Assembly (NCBI GenBank): GCA_028290325.1
Contig: JAQGJY010000092.1
Span: forward strand, 1-19,133
Direction: 5' to 3'
DNA: 19,133 bases
Source of the DNA: Tardiphaga sp.
Lineage (GTDB): Bacteria; Pseudomonadota; Alphaproteobacteria; Rhizobiales; Xanthobacteraceae
Part shown: piece after piece, positions 7,221-14,177 of the stretch
Layout of the letters: each line of letters starts with the position of its first letter
Numbering within the stretch: position 1 is the first letter of the stretch
Notes under the pieces: generated by a model
Seen by the model: the letters and a program-made list of their open reading frames with translations, nothing else
Database searches by the model: none
What the model was told of the DNA's origin: nothing
Translations under genes and position numbers: made by a program

Positions 7221-9314
7221 CTAGAAATTCAGCCCCGCCTTGACCAGGAATGAGCGCCCCGGCAGCGGATAGGCGTTGAAGCGGCCCGGCGTGAACGTGC
7301 TGGCGACCGCATAGTCGTAATACTTCACGTCGAACAGATTGTTGACGCTCGCCGACCAGAAGTAGCGATCGTAGATGCCCGACAGTTTCAGATCGACCGT
7401 CGCATTCGCCGGAATCACGGGTCGCGTGTTCGCACTGTCGTTGTCCATGCGGCGCTCGCTCCAGTAGCGCGCGGTGGCGTCGAGCACGAGATAGTTCTGC
7501 CAGATATTCCAGGTCACGCCGGCGCTGGCGGTGAAGTGCGACACCAGCGGCACGTCGCGCCCGGCGAACGGGCCGTCGCGAAACACCGCGCGCGTCAAGG
7601 CGACGCCGCCACGCACCAGCAAGGTCTCGGTGGCGCGGAAATCGGCGCTGGTCTCCGACCCGTAGCGATGCGTCGGATCGAGGTTGCGATTGAAGAACTG
7701 CACCGGATCGAATTGCAACTCGTTGGTGAGGTTCATCGAGTAGACGCTGGACTGCACGTTCAGCGCGCCGGCCTTGACGCGAAAGCCGCCCTCGACATCG
7801 TTCGAGGTCTGCGTCTTCAGCGTGAAATTGCCGGGGATGGATGCGAACGTCACGGGATCGAACGACGGTCCGGACGAGACCCGTTCATCCACATTCGGCG
7901 TGCGATAGGCGCTGGCCGCGCGCGCGAACACCGAAAACATATCGGTCAGCCGATGCTCGAGCCCGACATGCAGCGCATGGTTGGTCTCGTTGGTATCCAA
8001 CGGGATCGACGCCGCCGCGCCGAAATTACCCGGCGCGTTCGGATTGACCGTATCGCGCGCCGACAGATTGGTGCCTTGGATGCGGCCGCCGTACGAAAAG
8101 TCGGTCGATGGCGCCAGCGCCAGCGTCTGCTGGAAATAACCCGACACCGTGCGCTGCCGCAGATCATAGACATGGATCGGCGTGCCGCCCAGCGCCACGC
8201 CACGATTGGAGCCATAGGCCGCGTCGTAATAATCGATCCCGGTCAGGATCGTGGACGCAAGACCGAATACCGGATTGGTGATCCGCAAACGCGGCGTCAG
8301 CGACCACGTCTGCAACACGGAATCGATAGCGCTGTTGCCGAAACTGCTGAAGAACACCGCCTGCTGCTGCTTGTTGCGAACGCCGCCATCGACGATCAGC
8401 TCGACGCCATTGGTCAGCGTCTTGGTGAACCCCGCCGTCGCGTTGGCACCCTGCTGATCGCCGAAATCGAACGGCGTCGCGGTGCCGCGCCGATCGGTCA
8501 GCAACTGGTTGACGCCGATCGACGGATCGACAAGCCGCCCGCCGGGCAGGCCGAGATGGCGGCGATCGACCGACAGATTGAGGAACGACGAGAAATCGAC
8601 ATCGGTGTAGCGCACCTCGCCGATCGCGGTGCCCTGCTTCAACTCGTTGTTGGCGCGATAGCCCTGCGAGGTGATGCCGTTGGCGAAGAACGAGGTGGAC
8701 CATGGCCCGGTATTGGTGGTGGCCGACACCGATCCGATGCGCTGCGCGAACGAGCCCGCTCCCGCTTCGACGCGCATCGCGCTCGCCGGTCCGCCGACGC
8801 CTTTTTTGGTGACGATGTTGATGACGCCGCCGACGGCGTTATCGCCATACAGGACGGCGCCGGAATTGCCGCGCGTCACTTCGATGCGCTCGATCGAGTC
8901 GCGCGGGATGGTCGAGAAATCCACGCCCTGCAAATCGAGGTCGTTGACGCGGCGGCCGTTGATGAGAAGCAGCGTGTTGGAGGTCGCGGTGGCGCCGAAG
9001 CCGCGCAGATCGACCGAGGTGCCGGTGCCGTTGACGCCGCCATACAGGCTCGACAGCTGCACGCCCGGCACCTGCGCGATGATCTCCTGAATGGTGGTGG
9101 CGGGCGAGCGACGGATGTCGTCGGCCGTGATGATGCTGGTCGCGGTGCCGGTGATGCCGTCGGACAGCCGCGACGCGGTGACGTCGATGGTCGGCAAGGT
9201 GTCGGCGCGCTGCGCGCTGGCGTCAGTGGTGAAGGCAACAAGGCAGCCGGGCAGGAAGCTGGACGCGAGCAATAGCGCGCGCGACCGCCGGGTGGCGGAG
9301 ACAAAAGACGACAT
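7221..9314 (-). CDS. btuB: TonB-dependent outer-membrane receptor, probable cobalamin receptor BtuB
   Basis: Takes up cobalamin across the outer membrane with energy from TonB-ExbBD. The 697 residues begin with a signal peptide (basic start, hydrophobic LLLASSFLPGCLVAF, likely cleavage at DASA/Q). A TonB-box-like stretch follows (DTLPTIDVTAS). The plug domain (about 50-175) shows IPRDSIERIEVTRGNSGAVL, then YGDNAVGGVINIVTKKG; the 22-stranded barrel ends in the usual terminal Phe (FLVKAGLNF). The assignment to cobalamin rather than iron rests mainly on the cobalamin riboswitch in its 5' leader (9436-9655). No periplasmic or ABC components of B12 import are in the window. The start ATG has a modest GAGG at about 9 nt; the long leader before it carries a hairpin at 9390-9424 that may be the riboswitch output. 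Confidence 0.9.
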   Translation of the reverse strand: MSSFVSATRRSRALLLASSFLPGCLVAFTTDASAQRADTLPTIDVTASRLSDGITGTATSIITADDIRRSPATTIQEIIAQVPGVQLSSLYGGVNGTGTSVDLRGFGATATSNTLLLINGRRVNDLDLQGVDFSTIPRDSIERIEVTRGNSGAVLYGDNAVGGVINIVTKKGVGGPASAMRVEAGAGSFAQRIGSVSATTNTGPWSTSFFANGITSQGYRANNELKQGTAIGEVRYTDVDFSSFLNLSVDRRHLGLPGGRLVDPSIGVNQLLTDRRGTATPFDFGDQQGANATAGFTKTLTNGVELIVDGGVRNKQQQAVFFSSFGNSAIDSVLQTWSLTPRLRITNPVFGLASTILTGIDYYDAAYGSNRGVALGGTPIHVYDLRQRTVSGYFQQTLALAPSTDFSYGGRIQGTNLSARDTVNPNAPGNFGAAASIPLDTNETNHALHVGLEHRLTDMFSVFARAASAYRTPNVDERVSSGPSFDPVTFASIPGNFTLKTQTSNDVEGGFRVKAGALNVQSSVYSMNLTNELQFDPVQFFNRNLDPTHRYGSETSADFRATETLLVRGGVALTRAVFRDGPFAGRDVPLVSHFTASAGVTWNIWQNYLVLDATARYWSERRMDNDSANTRPVIPANATVDLKLSGIYDRYFWSASVNNLFDVKYYDYAVASTFTPGRFNAYPLPGRSFLVKAGLNF

Positions 9315-9435
9315 GGAGATAACCTCGGTCTGACGTTCAGTGGCACGTCACAGCGAACGAGGCTCATGCCGTTTGCCGAAGCAAAAGCTGAAGCCGATGT
9401 CTGCAGTCCCCGACCGACATCTTCGCGTGTGACCA

Positions 9436-9655
9436 CGGGTGACGGCAGGTTTCCTGGCTCGCGGGTCGTTACCTTACGTCGCCTTCCCAGGTCCGAGTGT
9501 CCCAGTGGCCTATGACGAAAGATTCATCGCTTACAGTTGCGGGGGCAGCCGCGGCATTGGGGACTTCACCTGTGAAAGTGGAGAGCCCCGCACCGCATTC
9601 CCTTTGCTCTCCGTGAGGAGAACCGTCGCGGCCACGGTAGGGGACCGGTGAAATT
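9436..9655 (-). promoter_or_regulatory. Cobalamin (AdoCbl) riboswitch upstream of btuB
   Basis: On the minus strand the conserved segments appear in the canonical order: CTGCCCCCGCAACTGTAAGC (ligand-binding core), then GCCACTGGG, then GGGAAGGC, and finally the B12 box GAGCCAGGAAACCTGCC (9460-9444). The element lies 5' of btuB with about 120 nt between the B12 box and the ATG. A hairpin there (arms at 9390-9401 and 9416-9424, pairing GAAG+ATGTC with GACATCTTC around a 3-nt bulge) could form the expression platform. No terminator T-tract follows it, so control may be of translation. Cobalamin binding would lower receptor expression. Confidence 0.95.
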
Positions 9656-9664
9656 CGAGTCAAC

Positions 9665-9719
9665 AATTGTCACGCGCCGCGTCGGGCGGGAACCGTTTTA
9701 GCGATCGGTTGTGACAATT
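9665..9719. repeat. 9-bp inverted repeat upstream of the cobalamin riboswitch
   Basis: AATTGTCAC (9665-9673) and GTGACAATT (9711-9719) are perfect inverted copies with centres 46 bp apart. They lie directly upstream of the riboswitch, where the btuB promoter should be. The spacing of more than four helical turns would suit a looping regulator pair; a chance repeat cannot be excluded. I could not define the promoter here. Confidence 0.4.
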
Positions 9720-9742
9720 CGGCAGCAGAGCGCGGTGCTCAA

Positions 9743-9805
9743 CGCCGTCATTGCGAGCCGGTCGATCCTCAAACCGAGGACCGACCACTCCGCGCAATGA
9801 CGGCG
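9743..9805. repeat. REP-like palindrome ('GCCGTCATTGCGAG' type)
   Basis: CGCCGTCATTGCG (9743-9755) is perfectly repeated in inverted form at 9793-9805. Inside, GGTCGATCCTC pairs with GAGGACCGACC apart from one mismatch. The whole forms a hairpin of about 62 nt, starting 6 nt downstream of the DEAD-box helicase stop codon. The sequence GTCATTGCGAG is a familiar dispersed repeat end in this bacterial group. There is no T-run, so it is not a simple terminator, though it may protect the mRNA 3' end. Confidence 0.7.
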
Positions 9806-9810
9806 GCTGG

Positions 9811-11973
9811 CTAATCCCGCGCCTTGTTCTTCTTTTTCTTGCCGAACGACGGCTTGCCGGCGAAGGGCGCGGCACCATCGCGCTTGGCCTTGGCGACATA
9901 AGGCGGCTTGTCGGCGCGCGGCTTCTTGTCGAATTTCGGCTTGTCGTCGAAGCGCGGCTTCTCGCTCTGCCAAGGCCGGTCGCGGCGCGGCGGCGCGCTG
10001 TCGGCCTGTCGTGGACCCTCCTGACGGCTTTTGTCCTGCCAGGGCTTGAATTCCGGCGTCACGAAATCCTTCGGGATGAAGTCCTCGCGGCGCGGACGAT
10101 CGTCACGCGGCCTGTCGTCCTGGCGGGGCCTGTCATCCTGGCGCGGCCTGTCGTCCCCACGCGGCGCATCGCGCTCGGCCTTGCCCTTGAAGCGCTCGCG
10201 CTTCTTGGAATAATCGCGATCTTCCGGCGCGATCACCCGCGGCTGCGGCCGCGAACTTGCATTCGCGCTGGCAGATGACGTCTCGCCTTGCGGGCCATTC
10301 GGCAAGGCCTCGATGCGGATCGTGTCTTCCTTGTCCGGACGCTTGATCGATACGGCGAAACTCTCGGCGGCGGCGGCGGAAATCTCGAACTCCGACGTGG
10401 TGTCGTAGATTTTGATCGCGCCGATATCCGCCTTCTCGATGCCGCCACGCCGGCAGATCATCGGCAGCAGCCAACGCGCTTCGGCGTTCTTGCGGCGGCC
10501 GATCGCGGCCCGGAACCAGACGCCGCCGGCCATCGCCTCGCGCGGCTTGCCCTTTTTGGGGCGCGGCGCATCGCCGCCAGTGTCTTGGCGGTCATGCATC
10601 CGGCCGGCCGACTCGCGCGGGCGCAGCGGACGTGACGACGGCGCGCCGGGCGCGGGACGCGCGCCGGGATCCATGATGTCTTCGGCCGCCGGCAACCGCG
10701 CGCGATACAGCCGCGCCAAGGCCGCCGCGATTTCTTCCGCGGAACGCTCGGCGAGCAGCGTGCGCGCCAGCACCAGGTCGTCCTCGGTCGGCTCCTCGGT
10801 GAACAACACGTCCTTCATCATGCGCTGCTGATCGAGCACGCGGATTTCATCGACGCTGGGCGCGACGCCCCAGGTCGCATCGACGGCGGCATCGCGCAGC
10901 AGCGTCTCGGCGCGACGACGCCGCGCCGGCGGCACCAGCAAAACGCTGACGCCCTTGCGGCCGGCACGGCCGGTGCGGCCGGAACGATGCTGCATCACTT
11001 CGGCGTCGTTCGGCAGATCGGCGTGAATGACAAGCCCAAGATTCGGCAGATCGAAGCCGCGCGCTGCGACGTCGGTCGCGACGCAGACGCGGGCGCGGCC
11101 GTCGCGCAACGATTGCAGCGCCGTGGTGCGTTCGTTCTGGGTCAGTTCGCCGGACAGCGCGACCACAGAGAAACCTCGCTCCAGCAGGATCGCCTGCAGA
11201 TGCTTCACGGCGTTGCGGGTGTTGCAGAACACGATCGTGCTCGGCGATTCGTAGAAGCGCAACGTGTTGACGACGGCGTGTTCGGTGTCCTGCGCGGCGA
11301 TGCGGATCGCGCGATAGTCGATATCGGCGTGGCCGCCTTCGTCGCCCGCGACGTCGACGCGAAACGCGTTCTGTTGATATTGCTTCGCCAGATTGACGAT
11401 GCCGCGCGGCAAGGTCGCCGAGAACAGCAGCGTGCGCCGCGACGCCGGCGTGGTCTTGAGGATGAACTCCATGTCCTCGCGGAAGCCGAGATCGAGCATC
11501 TCGTCGGCCTCGTCGAGCACGACGGCCTTCAGGCTCGAGACGTCGAGCCGGCCGCGCCGCAGATGATCGCAGAGCCGGCCGGGCGTGCCGACCACGATAT
11601 GGGCGCCATCGGCGAGTTCGCGCATTTCCTTGCGCGGGTCCATGCCGCCGACGCAGGAGACAACCCGCGCGCCGGCCTGCCCGTAGAGCCAGCCGAGTTC
11701 GCGGTGCACCTGCAACGCCAGTTCGCGGGTCGGCGCCACGATCAGCGCCAGCGGCGCGCCGCCGCGCGGCAACCGTTCGGCCTCGCCGAGCAATTCGCCG
11801 GCGATCGCGAGGCCGTAGGCCACGGTCTTGCCGGACCCGGTCTGCGCGGAGACCAGCAGGTCACGCCCGGCGGCGTCGTTGGCCAGCACGGCGGCCTGCA
11901 CCGGGGTCGGATCGGCATAATTCTTCTCGGCCAGAGCGCGGGCGAGCGGCGGGGGGGCGGTCAGGAAGGTCAC
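9811..11973 (-). CDS. DEAD-box RNA helicase with DbpA-type RNA-binding domain
   Basis: An ATP-dependent RNA helicase, probably acting in ribosome assembly or RNA turnover. All core motifs are present: SAQTGSGKT (Walker A), PTRELA, GTPGR, DEAD, SAT, VATDVAARGFD and HRSGRTGRAGRKG. After about residue 470 comes a DbpA-like RNA-binding domain (IGRRKNAEARWLLPMICRRG, then GAIKIYDTTSEFEIS), as in DbpA, CsdA and similar enzymes. The last 180 residues are a low-complexity charged tail with DDRPRQ repeats and a lysine-rich end (KKKKNKARD). I chose the GTG start at 11973 (protein MTFLTAPPPLARALAEKNYA, 720 aa) because the domain begins there, as I remember for relatives; an in-frame ATG at 12078 would add 35 residues unlike the family. 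A REP-like palindrome follows the stop codon. Confidence 0.9.
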   Translation of the reverse strand: MTFLTAPPPLARALAEKNYADPTPVQAAVLANDAAGRDLLVSAQTGSGKTVAYGLAIAGELLGEAERLPRGGAPLALIVAPTRELALQVHRELGWLYGQAGARVVSCVGGMDPRKEMRELADGAHIVVGTPGRLCDHLRRGRLDVSSLKAVVLDEADEMLDLGFREDMEFILKTTPASRRTLLFSATLPRGIVNLAKQYQQNAFRVDVAGDEGGHADIDYRAIRIAAQDTEHAVVNTLRFYESPSTIVFCNTRNAVKHLQAILLERGFSVVALSGELTQNERTTALQSLRDGRARVCVATDVAARGFDLPNLGLVIHADLPNDAEVMQHRSGRTGRAGRKGVSVLLVPPARRRRAETLLRDAAVDATWGVAPSVDEIRVLDQQRMMKDVLFTEEPTEDDLVLARTLLAERSAEEIAAALARLYRARLPAAEDIMDPGARPAPGAPSSRPLRPRESAGRMHDRQDTGGDAPRPKKGKPREAMAGGVWFRAAIGRRKNAEARWLLPMICRRGGIEKADIGAIKIYDTTSEFEISAAAAESFAVSIKRPDKEDTIRIEALPNGPQGETSSASANASSRPQPRVIAPEDRDYSKKRERFKGKAERDAPRGDDRPRQDDRPRQDDRPRDDRPRREDFIPKDFVTPEFKPWQDKSRQEGPRQADSAPPRRDRPWQSEKPRFDDKPKFDKKPRADKPPYVAKAKRDGAAPFAGKPSFGKKKKNKARD
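10108..10161 (-). repeat. 18-nt tandem repeat inside the helicase tail
   Basis: Three consecutive 18-nt units, (C/G)GGCCTGTC(G/A)TCCTGGCG with small changes, start at 10108, 10126 and 10144; a more diverged unit precedes them. They encode QDDRPR-type hexapeptides in the disordered C-terminal tail. Such in-frame repeats can expand or contract without breaking the gene. Confidence 0.75.
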
Positions 11974-12219
11974 AGCGAACTCGATTCTTGTCGATTCTTG
12001 CCGGCGGCGCATGATCGCGGCACGGCAAACGGGAACGGCCTGCGGGTTGCGCGCCATTTGGGGGCGCGGCCACGGCAAGCCAAGGATGTGCGATGATGTG
12101 GGCGTCCTTTAGGCCGATTCCGCCGGGAATGCTACTGTGGCGGCCAATTTTCGCCTGACAGCGGTTGGTCCGATCGAACACTGCAGTTTTGACGGAGACA
12201 ATTGTCCAAGCAGTGCAGG

Positions 12220-12327
12220 CCCCCACTCCCGTGGGGGGAGGGTTGGGTGTGAGGGTAACGATAGGGCCTTCCCCCTCACCCGGAAGCATCGCTGCGCTTG
12301 CTTCCGACCTCTCCCGGCGGGGAGAGG
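12220..12327. repeat. Palindromic intergenic repeat cluster
   Basis: Between the DEAD-box gene and the transporter (12079-12360, no gene seen) lie several stems in tandem: CCCCAC/GTGGGG at 12221-12236, GGAAGCA/TGCTTCC at 12282-12305, and CCTCTCCC-GGCG-GGGAGAGG at 12308-12327. In addition, GTGAGGG (12249-12255) is complementary to CCCTCAC (12273-12279). This is the common 'CCTCTCCC...GGGAGAGG' dispersed repeat of Bradyrhizobium-like genomes. It lies 34 nt beyond the end of the transporter gene and may help end its transcript. Confidence 0.65.
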
Positions 12328-12360
12328 CGAGTCAGCAATCCTTGCTTAAAACTCAGCGGA

Positions 12361-13716
12361 TCAGATTGAAGGCGCCAGCCACAGCAGCGCCGTCAGCGCC
12401 GCGACCAAAGCCGGCGGCATCACCACTAGCCCGACTTTGAGGAATTGCAGCGCGGTGACGTTTTCCGACTCCCGACGCAGCGCGATCAGCCACAGAATTG
12501 TCGCCAGCGACCCCGTGACTGACAGATTGGGCCCGAGATCGACCCCGATCAGGATCGCGCCGGTGACATGGGCCGGCACGGCGGCGGATTGGCTGACGGT
12601 GGCCGCCATCAGCCCCATCGGCAGGTTGTTGACCAGATTGGTGCCGATCGCGACCGACAGGCCGGACAACCATGCCGTGAGTTGCGGCGACGCGGCGGCG
12701 CCCTCGTTCAACAGCCGCGCCAAAGCCGGCAGCACGCCGGTCGTGTTCAGCCCCTCGACCAGAATGAACAGCCCGGCCACCAGCGGCAGCACCGACCACG
12801 ACACGTCGCGCAGCACCGGCCACGGCGACCGCCGGGCGATCGCCAGCACCACCACCGCGACGACGACGCCGGCGATGAAGGTCGGCAGACCCAGATCATG
12901 GCCGCGCGCCGACGCCGCCATCAGCACGAGCGCCGTCACCGCGATGCCGGCCGCCGCAAGCCGGCCACCGCGCGACAGCGGCACAATGGATTCGATGCTG
13001 GCGACGCGGGCCGTCAGCGCGTGCCGTTGCGTGAAACGCAACGCCAGATAGGTCACAACGATCACCGCCAGCGACGGCGCCGCGAACAGCCGCAGCCACG
13101 GCAGCAGCGCCGGCATGTGCTCGCCGAACAGCACCAGATTGGCCGGATTGGAAATCGGCAGAACGAAGCTCGCGGCATTGGCAATGAACGCGCAGACCAG
13201 CAGATAGGGCAGCGGCTCGACCTTGGCGGCGCGCGTCGCGGCATAGACCGCCGGCGTCAGCACCACCGCCGTCGCGTCGTTCGACAGGAACACCGTCACC
13301 AGCGTGCCGACCACATAGACGATCAGAAACAGCCGTTGCGCGGAGTTTCTGGCGTGGCGCACCGCCTGCGCCGCGAGCCAGTCGAACAGGCTTTCTTTGC
13401 GGGCGACCTCGGCCAGCAGCATCATGCCGGTCAAAAAGAAATAGACGTCGGCGCCCTTGGCCGCGGCGGCCAGCGCCACCGGCCATGGCAGCAATTGCAG
13501 CAGCACCAGCAGCGCCGCGCCGGCCACGGCCCAGATGAATTCGGGCCACTGCATGGGCCGCAGAATGACGCCGGCCGTCGCCAATACCGCGATCGCCCAG
13601 ATCGCAAGGGTCGCGGACGACGCGACGATCTCGGGAGCAGGCGTCATCGCGCGCGGGTCCGGCATGGCAGGCGACGTGGCTTGCGGCGTGGCTGGCGGCG
13701 TCTTGACACGCGCCAT
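12361..13716 (-). CDS. ArsB-type inner-membrane anion/arsenite transporter
   Basis: A 451-residue integral membrane protein with about 11-12 hydrophobic segments, of the ArsB/NhaD (ion transporter) superfamily, which exports arsenite or exchanges ions at the inner membrane. ArsB-like signatures are VTVFLSNDATAVVLTPAVYA (about 140-160), ISNPANLVLFGEHMP (about 190) and GVDLGPNLSVTGSLATILWL near the C-terminus. A Pro/Ala-rich N-terminal extension of about 35 residues precedes the first segment. The start is uncertain: ATGs at 13716, 13665 and 13647 are in frame and none has a good Shine-Dalgarno. No arsR, arsC or arsA lies next to it, so an arsenic role is by family resemblance only. A palindromic repeat cluster follows the gene. 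Confidence 0.82.
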   Translation of the reverse strand: MARVKTPPATPQATSPAMPDPRAMTPAPEIVASSATLAIWAIAVLATAGVILRPMQWPEFIWAVAGAALLVLLQLLPWPVALAAAAKGADVYFFLTGMMLLAEVARKESLFDWLAAQAVRHARNSAQRLFLIVYVVGTLVTVFLSNDATAVVLTPAVYAATRAAKVEPLPYLLVCAFIANAASFVLPISNPANLVLFGEHMPALLPWLRLFAAPSLAVIVVTYLALRFTQRHALTARVASIESIVPLSRGGRLAAAGIAVTALVLMAASARGHDLGLPTFIAGVVVAVVVLAIARRSPWPVLRDVSWSVLPLVAGLFILVEGLNTTGVLPALARLLNEGAAASPQLTAWLSGLSVAIGTNLVNNLPMGLMAATVSQSAAVPAHVTGAILIGVDLGPNLSVTGSLATILWLIALRRESENVTALQFLKVGLVVMPPALVAALTALLWLAPSI

Positions 13717-13795
13717 TCACACCGATTCGGCCGCTGCGGCAAATCGAAGCTGGGCGGGGGATCAAGAGGCGAGAGCGAAGCCCGGAGTTTGTCAT

Positions 13796-13893
13796 CGCAA
13801 GCCATGGTCCGGCCGGCTCGGCTGACAGGACAAAGCGCGGAGCATTCCACGGGCTTCGAGCAAGACTGGACTGCTTCGTCGCGGTGCTCTTCG
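13796..13893. repeat. Degenerate dispersed-repeat sequence in a non-coding stretch
   Basis: The 260-nt gap between the transporter and the tracrRNA (13717-13980) holds no convincing gene. GACTGGACTGCTTCGTCGCG, then GTGCTCTTCG (13864-13893), resembles the 'CTGGATTGCTTCGTCGC..CGCTCCTCGCAATGACG' repeat common in alphaproteobacteria, with the outer part eroded. The upstream part, TCATCGCAAGCCATGGTCCG (13796-13815), also looks like a dispersed repeat. The resemblance is from memory. Confidence 0.35.
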
Positions 13894-13980
13894 AAAAAGA
13901 AGGACCGCTTGTGCGTGACGGTTCAACGTCTTGATCTAAAGGCTGTATCGCGTCTGCGAACCCATCCAGATGCACATCCG

Positions 13981-14010
13981 CAAAGGAAGGGGCCCCCCGA
14001 AGGGAGCCCC
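13981..14010 (-). terminator. Rho-independent terminator of the tracrRNA
   Basis: GGGGCTCCC (14010-14002) and GGGGGCCCC (13997-13989) form a 9-bp stem with one G-U pair, closed by a UUCG tetraloop and followed by TTCCTTT. The U-tract is interrupted. On the plus strand the same hairpin is followed by ATTTTG, so it may act weakly in both directions. Confidence 0.75.
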
Positions 14011-14036
14011 ATTTTGTGCATAACTTGTTAACGGGA

Positions 14037-14059
14037 GGCCCTCAATCACCAGTCCGCTA
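14037..14059 (-). repeat. CRISPR anti-repeat within the tracrRNA
   Basis: Twenty-three consecutive bases are identical to the inner part of the CRISPR repeats at 19038-19067 and 19104-19133 when compared in opposite orientation on the plus strand. The next three positions toward the guide side carry two mismatches and then a G-C pair. The anti-repeat therefore forms an uninterrupted 23-bp duplex with the crRNA. Confidence 0.92.
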
Positions 14060-14100
14060 AAACAGGCGAAGTCTTACGATAACGGCTATTGCACGCGGAG

Positions 14101-14129
14101 ATTGTGCCGTGGTTTGATGACGCCGTCAA
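14101..14129 (-). promoter_or_regulatory. Sigma70-like promoter of the tracrRNA
   Basis: On the minus strand, TTGACG (14129-14124, five of six consensus) is followed after exactly 17 nt by CACAAT (14106-14101, four of six). Transcription would start near 14094, about 35 nt before the anti-repeat. The boxes lie 49 nt from the cas9 ATG and overlap the probable cas9 5' untranslated region. Confidence 0.7.
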
Positions 14130-14177
14130 GCGTTCGGGCGAGCGTCAATGCAATGCCCCGTTTCGCCGGGGGGACGC

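Larger units (their letters stand above)
13981..14094 (-). ncRNA. tracrRNA of the type II-C CRISPR-Cas9 system
   Basis: This trans-activating RNA pairs with the crRNA repeat to make the duplex that RNase III matures and Cas9 binds. It is read leftward, divergent from cas9. From the predicted start (about 14094) the order is: a 5' tail of about 35 nt; the anti-repeat, with a 23-nt perfect match to the CRISPR repeat (14059-14037); a linker containing CCCGTTAACAAGTTATGC, which may fold as the nexus; then a 9-bp hairpin GGGGCTCCC-TTCG-GGGGGCCCC (14010-13989) followed by TTCCTTT. Predicted length is about 110 nt. The strand is supported by its own promoter, its terminator, and the independently deduced array polarity. 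The ends are estimates. Confidence 0.88.

Noticed and set aside
12079..12360. Possible small gene or tRNA between the helicase and the transporter
   Set aside because: Frames here are made of palindromic repeat sequence without ribosome sites, and no tRNA cloverleaf or T-loop was found.
13717..13980. Remnant of a mobile element or extra cas gene left of the tracrRNA
   Set aside because: No transposase, csn2 or cas4 motif in any frame; only degenerate dispersed-repeat sequence is visible.
14148..14177. Upstream ATG start for Cas9 at 14148
   Set aside because: No ribosome site before it, while the ATG at 14178 follows GGGGGGA; the extra ten residues are not expected in the family.
14034..14177. 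tracrRNA on the plus strand, running toward cas9
   Set aside because: The sequence after the anti-repeat in that direction has no clear terminator before cas9. The promoter, terminator, degenerate array end and array terminator all point to the minus strand.
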